Positions 14,766 through 64,000 of a stretch of DNA of 64,000 nucleotides are shown here, in pieces. Within the stretch, counting starts at the first letter, position 1, and each line of letters begins with the position of its first letter. The stretch comes from Doris montereyensis. Lineage: Eukaryota > Mollusca > Gastropoda > Nudibranchia > Dorididae. A program made the translations under genes and the position numbers. Location: assembly GCA_037039925.1 (NCBI GenBank), contig JAXRKP010001131.1, forward strand, positions 37,501-101,500, given 5' to 3'. The notes beneath the pieces were generated by a model. It saw only the letters and a program-made list of their open reading frames with translations, made no database searches and was not told the origin of the DNA.

Positions 14766-16424
14766 GCCATAATAATAAGGGATTATAATCAAATTACATA
14801 TGGTGTAGATATATCTTATCAATCGGTAGGAAAATATAATACATTGAGCTAAACCAAAAAATGGTCACTGACTTTATTTTTACATTTTATCGATATCGGG
14901 GTAAATAGTTATATTTCATCTAAAGAATTTAGGGAAAAATATCCAGGCATTCCAGAATTACATAAATGCGATAGGTATAATTAATAAGAATAGAAGATGA
15001 TTGGGAAGTACCAGTAAGAGAGAGAACAAAGACAATTATGAGTCATTCAAATTTTGTTGTATGTTTCTGGCAAAAGGGGAAATTATAAATTATAATTAAT
15101 ATATCATAAATGACACATAAAAAAAATAAATTATAATTAATATATCATAAATGACACATAAAAAAATAAAGTCTAGACAATATTTACAGCAAGACAGGAA
15201 TTGTATGGTTGAGGCTCTCTCAGTAATTTCTGTTGACTAACATGTTTTTACTGACACAATTTTGATTAAAATCTTAGGTATTTATTTACTTAAGAAATGT
15301 TTTTTTCTTACCACATTAAGTCAAACTAATCAAAATTGCTTTATAAAAACATTATGGTTATGTCTCTTAGTTGTGAGTTTGATTTCATGTATTAGAGAAT
15401 CATTATTAACCATAAAACCACTTTGACTGTCCAAAACCTTATTTTGTTTTATTCCTTGCATTTCGACGCCCTTATTTTCTGTTAAAATTTTTCCATCTAT
15501 GTGATGGAATTTGTACCTGAATGGACTTTACTTGTTTATAAATGACTTGTGGCTGACATTATTTAAAGAAATCAATATAAAATACAAATAAACATCATTC
15601 AAAGTCTTTAGTCACCTAAAAATACAAAGTTGATATTCAATTGCGAATAATCGATATATCAAATAATTACTTTAACAAATATTTTCCCCTTCTTACATGT
15701 TTCAAACAAATCGGAATTTTTAACCCAAAAACGTAGGCCTACTTTAACTTTGAACAAAGGTATGCACCTTCTTATTTTTGCTTTTTCCACTTTTTGATAC
15801 CCTTATGTTCTGTGCAAATTTTCACCTTTTATGGTGGAATGGGTAGCTGAATACCCTTTATTAGTTGCAAAAGATTTGTGGCTTTATTTTTTTTAAAACT
15901 TGAGTCTAACCTAAATCTGAAATTTATTTTCCTTTTTACTGGTTGTGGAATCATGTGTTTTGTCTGTTTTCGTGAACATACATATTGTTTGTTTGTAAAT
16001 CTCCATCTTAAACAAACTGCCTGAAAACCATCAAACACAAATCTTGTCATTTATGGACAAAATGAGGGGTAATATGATACCCTTATTGCTCTCAGTCAAA
16101 AATTATTTGAGGTAAAAGAATATGTCATCACAAATTTTACAAGGGGAGAAAATCATGTATTGTTAATGACCATTATTGTAAAATATGATGCGTTATACTG
16201 CCAACATGCATCACCATCCCCTTCCCCCAAGTGAAGGTGAAATCTAGTTTGGCTTGGGCAAGGATCACACAGTCAAATACACACAAAAGCATCAGTGGCC
16301 TGTGTATCATGTATAATCCCTCCACACAATTGCACACCTCTTTCACTTTATGTAATCCTGGGCTAATGGAACCAAGATGCATATGTAATGTGTTGTCAGG
16401 CCTACCTATTACTACTACTTTGTT
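14766..16424. other. AT-rich spacer downstream of RIC8, no gene recognised
   Basis: No exon was recognised. A 43-bp unit is tandemly duplicated at about 15080-15170 (AATTAATATATCATAAATGA in each unit). The rest is AT-rich and unassigned. Confidence 0.45.
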
Positions 16425-16770
16425 TCATTGAAGTTTACCCGCTAATCATATGTTGACCCATGGACTCAGAGTGAATTCAGAGGTAACAACAAGATGGAAG
16501 AATGAAAGGAAAGAAGTAGGACCCAGTAACAGCACTCGTCAATCATCCACACTACTACACCTACATGTACTTCTACTGTTACATTGTGCTACAGTAGCAT
16601 TTTCACATGCAGTGGGCCTACAGTGTATTGTCAGATTTACTTTTCCTTAGCTATTGTAGATCCCTTGTTCTAATACTGGTTACAGGCATTTTCATACTAA
16701 TGCCATTCCCTAAAATGTCAAGTTATCATTGTCAGAACAGTTGGCGGTAAAACAAGGCTTAAAGTACTTC
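16425..16770. repeat. Two dispersed repeat fragments side by side
   Basis: Positions 16425-16520 match the repeat seen at about 6225, 17750 and 33606 (GTTTCATT, ACCC, CTCAG blocks). Positions 16540-16760 match 9630-9840, the interior of the TIR element at 7537-9850 (TTTTCACATGCA, GGCCTACA). They lie just beyond the RIC8 stop codon and may form part of its 3' untranslated region. Confidence 0.65.
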
Positions 16771-16820
16771 TCTTTCGTTTTTTCTTGCGTTATTCATTCA
16801 TTTCACCTGATTTTATTCTT

Positions 16821-57425
<40,605 letters not shown>

Positions 57426-58285
57426 CTGCAGAAAGAAATATATCATTAAAGATCAAGTTCAAGTGCAAACAACAACCAAAATATATATAAAACACTTAAA
57501 CCTCATCTATATATGAAAATCAAAGTGTGCTGTATTTAGCTGCTCTTGTAATGTATCAAAATGTACCTATCTAACATTTTTTCCCCACGCATGGCTGCTG
57601 TCTCCTGTGCAAGAAATAATGTTTGTGAAATGTTCCAGCGAGGGTTCGGTCCCCCCCCCCCGATTATGTAAGAAACTACTTAAGAACAAAGAGGGCGTTT
57701 CAGGGGGGTCTCCCTCCTGAATAAAAGTCCTAAGATAGAATAGATACACATAAAGACTCAATAAAATACTTCTGTCTGCTAGTTAACACCATTTGGCATA
57801 AGATTTAAACACCACCTGGCCACTGTCTTTAGTTACACTCCTTTCTGGGTCAAACAAGACATTACATCTTAACTCATTACTGGGCAGATCCCTGATCGGA
57901 CACGCTGACCTAGATTAAATTTCCACGCAACCAGATTGTCGTGGTGTGTTTACATTTTCTAAGCTTCCCGTGTGCGCCTGATGGGTGACGTAAGGAAAAG
58001 AAATCTTCTTCTCAAGTAACAATCCATTACGACAAAATTGATGATAAAAATAAAAACAAAAGCAGAAAACATATAAAAAACGTAGACTGAAGCAAAAACG
58101 GTGAAATGTGTGTGTTTAAACAAAGCCAGAACAGTAACTAAAAATACCATCAATGACAGGCTTCAGAGAAAGTGGCGCTATTACATTAGGATCATGCTCT
58201 TTAGCCTCAGAAAGAGGCTTAGATAGACCAATCAGCTTTCTAGATATACCACTTAAAATAAGTAATACAAATAGGTTTGCCGAGC
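57426..58285. other. Upstream RIC8 intron or 5' flank, no exon found
   Basis: The first RIC8 coding exon should lie at or beyond this interval. A CRE-like TGACGTAA occurs at 57984-57991 and an ATTGG box near 58230, but no start-codon exon in phase 0 was found. The promoter role is unproven. Confidence 0.4.
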
Positions 58286-58288
58286 CAA

Positions 58289-58461
58289 TCTGATAGTTGA
58301 AAGAGGTGTTACCCACGGCCGGGTTTGATAGTTGAAAGAGGTGTTACCCACGGCCGGGTTTGATAGTTGAAAGAGGTGTTACCCACGGCCGGGTTTGATA
58401 GTTGAAAGAGGTGTTACCCACGGCCGGGTTTGATGAGTTGAAAGAGGTGTTACCCACGGCC
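58289..58461. repeat. 35-bp minisatellite, five units
   Basis: Units of GGGTTTGATAGTTGAAAGAG plus GTGTTACCCACGGCC repeat without spacers. The first is partial (58289-58320), three are identical 35-mers (58321-58425), and the last is 36 bp with a one-base insertion (58426-58461). Near identity implies recent expansion. Confidence 0.97.
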
Positions 58462-59267
58462 GGGTTTGGGCGACTTGATCAATGGGAAGCAGTTAGCGGG
58501 CGGTCTGGCATGGCCGGGCTAAAACACAGCGGGCTGTCTAGTGTGCAGCCGTTTTTGCCGGGTTAAACTTCTATGACTTAAGGAGTGCCGATCCAACTAC
58601 ATGTAGATTTAGGCATTTTAAATGTAAAAGAGTACAAGTACAAATACAAATTTCACTCCCGTGATTTTAGGTCTGCTAAATCGTAGATATACCGGAAAAT
58701 AAACTAATCTATCACCATACCTACCCTGAACCCCCTCCTTCAGACAAACGTAAGTCTCTCGGGCATCGCATCCTAACAACTGTTTTGCTAGGCAGAGTAC
58801 CGTACAGTTCGCCAGTGCAAAAATCCTAAATTTTATCTTACCGACACTGATAAAAAGTGTCAAAGAAAGAAACTGGCCACTGTTTGGATGGATCAAAAAA
58901 AGGTTTGTTTTCAATGGTAATATGATTTTATGATATCCAAAGATGGTTTGATATGTGGTATATTTACTTCTCATTGAATTGTACTCATAGTAAAAAATTA
59001 TAAAGGATACCCTAGTATGGAACTCCTCCCTCCACCCAGACAGCCCTGCTCTGTTGTTGAACGTGAAGGGAAGATAAGACTGGCTCTGACCAGATGACTG
59101 ACATCTGGTCCTTCAGTCGTTAGCACTGGGTAGAGCAGGGTATGTTGTAGTCATAACATTAGCGGGAAAGTTACACATTTCTCGTTATCTACATTCTAAA
59201 TCTAATAATAGAAATAGAAGTAAATTTATGAAAGATGGGAAGGTAAATTTAGATCTATCTAGATACG

Positions 59268-59770
59268 GCAGGTTTCAAAAAATAGTCCATCCCCATTTCC
59301 CGTTTTTGTCAAAATTTAAATGTCATATTTCTTACAAGTGTTAAATACCATGTTAAAGTTAAAGCTTAGAACCTGAGGATTCCAGATATGACTTAAAAGA
59401 GAGAGCACAGCATTGTGAGGCGAGTAGATTATTTTTTAAAAATCAAGTTTTTCGGTCAGGGGGCGTAACTGTGAAAATTCTTGGTCGCGTGCCAGTGACG
59501 CAATGTTACGGCACTGCCCAGGTTCGTCGATCGAGATTTCCCTGGCGTTTATTTAGTGACGCCAAGTTTGGGAATCTGGTTTGGAGAGTTCCCGGGCTGT
59601 TCCCTAATTCTCAATAAGAAGTCTGCGTTCCTCCACACCTCAGGCGTTAAATCTATGGCTGGTGCCTTACCGTTAATGACTTGCGCGCTCCGGATCGTGT
59701 GGATGGATGAAAACCGATGCTTCTTTGTCCCGTTTTTTGTAAAATGCTGTGATTGTATGCCTTTATAACA
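59268..59770 (+). repeat. 0.5 kb dispersed repeat, copy 1
   Basis: Matches 63420-63880 in the same orientation with moderate divergence. Shared blocks include ACGGCAGGTTTCA, ACCATGTTAAAG, TTAGAACCT, AGGATTCCAGATAT, GCATAACTGTGAAAATTC-like, TTTCCCTGGC, TCCGGATCGTGTGGATGGAT and TTTGTCCCGTTT. It has no coding similarity. The class is unknown. Confidence 0.85.
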
Positions 59771-60120
<350 letters not shown>

Positions 60121-60284
60121 CTTGACACAACACACACTGTTGTATTGTGCTTCATTTATGATTGGGTCTGCATTTATCAATAGTATGCTTTCCCCTCTAT
60201 CTCACGTGGTTGAAGCCCGTACATGCCTGAAATTACCGCTGCATGCTTTCTTTGACACCAAGTATGCCCATATAACTTTAATGA

Positions 60285-60345
60285 AGACGCACCCTCTCTC
60301 TCTCTCTCTCCCCCCCTCTCTGTCTCTGTCTCTCTCACACACACA
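60285..60345. repeat. (CT)n / (CA)n microsatellite
   Basis: CTCTCT with a short C-run and CTGTCTCTGT units, ending in CACACACACA at 60335-60345. Confidence 0.9.
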
Positions 60346-60996
60346 GGTTATTGTTTATTTTAATAGAACTTTTTGTTGATATCAATTTCATTATTTTAAC
60401 TTGAGCGGTTCAAAAAACAGATATAAAGAAAGGAGAGAGAGACAGAGGAAAAAGGGGAGGGGTCGGCCCTTCGGGTGGAAGTTAGTTCCTAAAACCTAAA
60501 AACTTTTTTTTTTAAATTTGTAAAAAGTCCAATTTTGCACGTCTCTACAATGAGTTTTTACAAGAGCTCTGATACCTTCCACCAGTTCCCTAGGTGTAGA
60601 ATCACCCCCCCCCATCCCCTGCTGCTTCCGAGGCAAAGTTAGGTGCCTCTGACAGCTCATCCCAAAGAACATCACACCGTTTGCCCGACTATGGGAGTTC
60701 TCCCAATAAATAAACCTGGCATGCTAATGCAGTATTTAAGAAGACTGAACAATCATTATCAAGATCCCATTATAGTCTTGATTCTTGATAGAGTCGTGTA
60801 TTGTGTAGACTTTAAACGAGCTGATGTAGGATGTTTGGGACAATTATATAGGCCTACCCCTGTTGCTTCCTCTAAAACTAACTTTTTTTTTCTTTTTTTC
60901 TTCTCTCTAGCTTGTGACACCTATGAAGGTCTGAACTGAAGAGGTCCTTTCTAACGACTGCGAAAGGAAAACGACCAGACCTCCCAGTTGGAACAA
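60346..60996. other. Spacer with a dispersed repeat block, no gene recognised
   Basis: The block at about 60625-60665 (GAGGCAAAGTTAGGTGCCTC) matches about 11800-11845. A C-run lies at 60605-60614. The plus-strand frame at 60643-60939 has no recognised similarity. Confidence 0.4.
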
Positions 60997-62155
60997 CCTT
61001 AAGAGAAACATTGACTCACACCTGCATTTTATTGACTTAGAAAAGGCATTTGACACTGTGAGGAGGGACGAACTATGGCAGTCCTCAAAAAGAGCTATAG
61101 AGCAAAATTTAATAGAGGCCATAAAAACTTTTATAATAAACCAACATGTGCAGTGAGAGTAGCTGGAAACGCATCGGAAGAATTTGATTTTGATGTAGAT
61201 ATAGGAGTAAGACAGGGTTGTGTCCTTAGTCCTCTTTTTCTTTATCAGATTCATGGATTCAGTCCGAAGGCATCCTCAAAAATGAAGAAAATGAATGTAG
61301 GTATGTGGAAACTCTCAAACCAGTAAATATATCAATGTTTTCATTTGCTGATGATTCAGCTCGGTTTGAAAAGTCAGAAAGTTACCTTCAGTCATATATC
61401 AACATGATGAATAACGAATTAAATAAAAGAGGACTGAGAGTATATATGCAAAGAAAACCAAAACAATGCAAGTAACTAGGTATCTAAAACACAATATATC
61501 TTAAATTGGGCAGGGAGAACTTACAAGTTCAAAGCTACAATTACCTAGGAGTAATGAATAACTCAATGAGAAAAACAAGAGAAGAAATCAGCCAGAGAAT
61601 CCAAAAGGCAATGGCAGCATATAAGCATCGAGGAAAGGCACATATATAGGTAAACAAGAATTGTCAACAAAAACCAAAATGACAATATACAACTGTTTAT
61701 TGTCTTACTCTCCTCTATGGCGGCAAAACCTATACCTTAGACAGTAGGGAATAAAGTAGAGTACAAGCAACTGAAATGAAATATCTAAGAAAATTAGTAG
61801 GGAAAACTAAAAGAGACAAAATCAGAAACACAACAGTAAGAGATCAATCCAAAGCAGATGGTATAAAAACTAAGATAGAAATAAATCAACTGAGATGGTT
61901 TGGGCACGTAAAAGAATGAATGACGATAGAATAGCTAAGTGAGTATATAGTGCTAAAACCGAAGGTAAAAGACCAAAAGGCAGTCCTCAGAGAATGTGGG
62001 AAGAAGATCATATGAAAGAGGTATTAAAGCAAAGATATTTAACTTTCACGGAAGGATACAGAAAATGCCAGGACAGGGCAGCCTGGAGAAAGATTGTTTC
62101 GGGCATCTAAACCCATACACCGGAAGGTAGACAGGGAAATGATAAAGAAAGAAAG
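60997..62155 (+). mobile_element. CFDP2-like non-LTR retrotransposon, copy E, 5'-truncated
   Basis: Begins within RT (HLHFIDLEKAFDT-like block at 61015-61060) and runs through GVRQGCVLSPLFLYQ (61205-61250), an intact FADD at about 61345, and the C-terminal RWFGHV block near 61897 to an AAAGAAAGAAAG tail ending about 62155. Frameshifts and stops are frequent. The 5' 60% of the element is absent, the usual outcome of incomplete reverse transcription. Confidence 0.9.
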
Positions 62156-62162
62156 ATTTCTT

Positions 62163-62236
62163 GTTTATTCTGCTTTCCACTGAGCAAATTTTGAAGTCTT
62201 GCAACGACGCCAAGCACCACGAACTCTTGCGAGAGG
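62163..62236 (+). other. Exon-like segment, unidentified
   Basis: A plus-strand frame encoding STEQILKSCNDAKHHELLRE ends at GAG followed by a strong donor (gtgagt). The residues look like a genuine helical protein segment, but I do not recognise the family. No firm acceptor was found: the segment starts right after the tail of LINE copy E. Confidence 0.3.
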
Positions 62237-62714
62237 TGAGTAACAATTGCCGAATACTGTCCAATTCAAAAGTGCGAGACTGTGTGAAGTTCAAATCACA
62301 AAAATACACACACACATACAGTACACATCCAGTCATAATAAAACGATTCACCAAAGCTGGAACTTTGTTTTGATGTAAATGAACATGTAATTTCATTGGA
62401 GTGCAGAGAAATAGCGATAGTGTGAAATTACATCTAAAATCACTAAAATCTGCATTTTCGCCACTTTAATGCAATGGTTCACACTGCCTATCCTTTTCCC
62501 CTTTCTCTGACACATACATACACACACTCACATACAAAACAAGAATTAGGTATAGAGCATACTGATCAATGCAGGCACCCGTACAATAGTATATTTGTAT
62601 TATAATATTTATTACAAATCCGCCTTCTTCTACTACTACTACTGAAAAAGTATTGATTTTTTATCATGGCCATGTTACTTTAATGCTATTCACATATTCT
62701 TGGTAGAAAGTTCG

Positions 62715-63060
62715 GGCTTGACTTGAACCAAGGAAATGAAGCTACTTTGATTTTAGCATATAAATATAATATCCTCCAGATCAACGTTACCAAAACGAAA
62801 GAAATTATTTTTGATTTCAGGAGAAAATTCCCTACCGCTGGAAATCTACGACGAAACGTAGAAATAACTCTATATAAATATTTAGGACTTTTAATAGATA
62901 CTAAATTAAACTGGCACTCTCAAATGGACGCACTGTACAAACGAGCGAATCAGCGTTTGATATAATCTGTGATTGTGTCAATGCTAGTTTACTGTAAAGT
63001 GTCATCGAGCATTTCGGTGGATGAGAGGCGATTAATAAATGCATTATATTATTATTATGA
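62715..63060 (+). mobile_element. LINE RT fragment with ATT-repeat end
   Basis: The plus-strand frame at 62723-62965 contains KTKEIIFDFRR and YKYLGLLIDTKLNW, the segment that follows the RT active site in L2/CR1-type LINEs. Sequence at 63000-63060 ends AATAAATGCATTATATTATTATTA, a typical simple-repeat LINE terminus. Strongly 5'-truncated. Confidence 0.75.
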
Positions 63061-63419
63061 AAACCTAATGATTACAACATAAGTTTTACTCACGATAAGC
63101 CAAAACAGGTTTTGCTATTGCAACCGAACTTAACCATTCGGACGCAAAAGTATCATCTTTGATTTTGTCCATGCTTAAGGCTGGCCTTCACAAGGAGACC
63201 GTCAAAAAAAAAATATTCACAAAGCCGAACAGACGATTTAAAAATAAAAATTTTATAATTTCTCAAATAGTGTTACGCAAGATGACAAGGAAATATTTCG
63301 ATGCGATATTAGTAAATTAGATTCCAGATCGAAAATTTAAATTTAGGTCTGACTCTGACCATAAGCTCATGCAAATCGTTAGCAGTCTCATGATTTCTAA
63401 TTCTCACTAAAAGTTACCT

Positions 63420-63880
63420 CTACGGCAGGTTTCACAAAATGGTTCATCCCCATTTCCCTCTTTTGTCAAAATTTATATAATATTTCTTAGAAGTGGTATA
63501 TACCATGTTAAAGCTTAGAACCTCAGGATTCCAGATATATGACTTTAAGAGATTGCAAAGGACTTAAGGCAAGTAAGCTTTTAAAAGTCATGTTTTTTCA
63601 GTGGCAGGGCATAACTGTGAAAATTCTAGGTCTAGCATTGCACGGGTCCGTCGACCGAGGTTTCCCTGGCATTTATTTAGTAATGCAATGCTTGAGCATC
63701 TGGCTTGGAGAGTTCCCTGACTTTTCCTAGTTCAAATAAGATGTGAAGTCTGCGTTCCTCGGCCAGTACCTTACTGTTGATCAGATGACTCGCACGTTCC
63801 GGATCGTGTGGATGGATGAAAGCGATGCTTTTTTGTCCCGTTTCTTTGTAAAAATTCTGTGACTGTACGCTTTATACTAT
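63420..63880 (+). repeat. 0.5 kb dispersed repeat, copy 2
   Basis: Same-strand match to 59268-59770. It differs by many substitutions and by indels, including loss of the cluster around 59490-59520. It starts with ACGGCAGGTTTCA like copy 1 and ends near ACTGTACGCTTTATA. Confidence 0.85.
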
Positions 63881-64000
63881 CCTTATTATGTGTTATGGGT
63901 TTATTTTATGCATGGTGCATTCTGCTGAAACCGGTAAAATTCACGACTTATATTTAAATTACGAGTGAAGATGCAACACGTATAGGCCAATATTTGCCAA

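Noticed and set aside
58289..58461. Possible CRISPR-like array
   Set aside because: Units are directly tandem with no spacers, and the genome is eukaryotic.

Overview
This is AT-rich, intron-rich and transposon-rich animal nuclear DNA. There is no operon structure and no ribosome binding sites, and the one recognisable gene has 13 located exons with GT-AG introns spread over 40 kb. CFDP2-like and L2/CR1-like non-LTR retrotransposons, pogo-like TIR elements, long GA and GAA tracts and recurrent TAGATCTA motifs suggest a marine invertebrate. A gastropod mollusc is my best guess, held with modest confidence.

Main gene. The minus strand carries a RIC8 (synembryn) gene, a G-alpha chaperone and exchange factor. 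Its coding exons run from 57425 down to the stop codon at 16821. Splice phases agree at every junction I could join, giving about 490 residues from the N-terminal region to the C terminus. The first coding exon and one internal exon (about 30 residues, expected between 42544 and 32094) were not found. Two exons each carry a one-base indel in a homopolymer (near 31980 and 26712), which looks more like assembly error than gene death.

Layout. 1-16.8 kb: intergenic DNA downstream of RIC8, with a foldback hairpin (2.6 kb), a pogo-like TIR element filled with GA repeat (5.5-6.4 kb), a TIR element split by an L2-like LINE (7.5-9.9 kb) and LINE copy A (12.2-14.8 kb). 16.8-22 kb: last RIC8 exon and last intron with a 1 kb GAA-rich tract. 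22-27 kb: six RIC8 exons, plus a possible small gene on the opposite strand (24.5-25.5 kb) and a tRNA-derived SINE. 27-32 kb: LINE copy B, a decayed zinc-motif module and a RIC8 exon. 32-42.5 kb: a large intron with 5'-inverted LINE copy C, a pyrimidine-rich minisatellite, a GA tract and a second pogo-like element. 42.5-50 kb: four RIC8 exons among two inverted LINE fragments and a decayed DDE-type transposon (46.3-49.1 kb). 50-57.4 kb: RIC8 exons, GA tracts and LINE copy D with a clear 12-bp target-site duplication. 57.4-64 kb: RIC8 upstream intron or 5' flank with a 35-bp minisatellite, a 0.5 kb dispersed repeat in two copies, LINE copy E and an RT fragment.

Five copies (A-E) belong to one 3.3 kb LINE family with 66-bp tandem monomers at its 5' end. 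Three LINE insertions, including copy C, have the inverted-5' structure expected from twin priming. I found no bacterial-style system, CRISPR array or rRNA gene.
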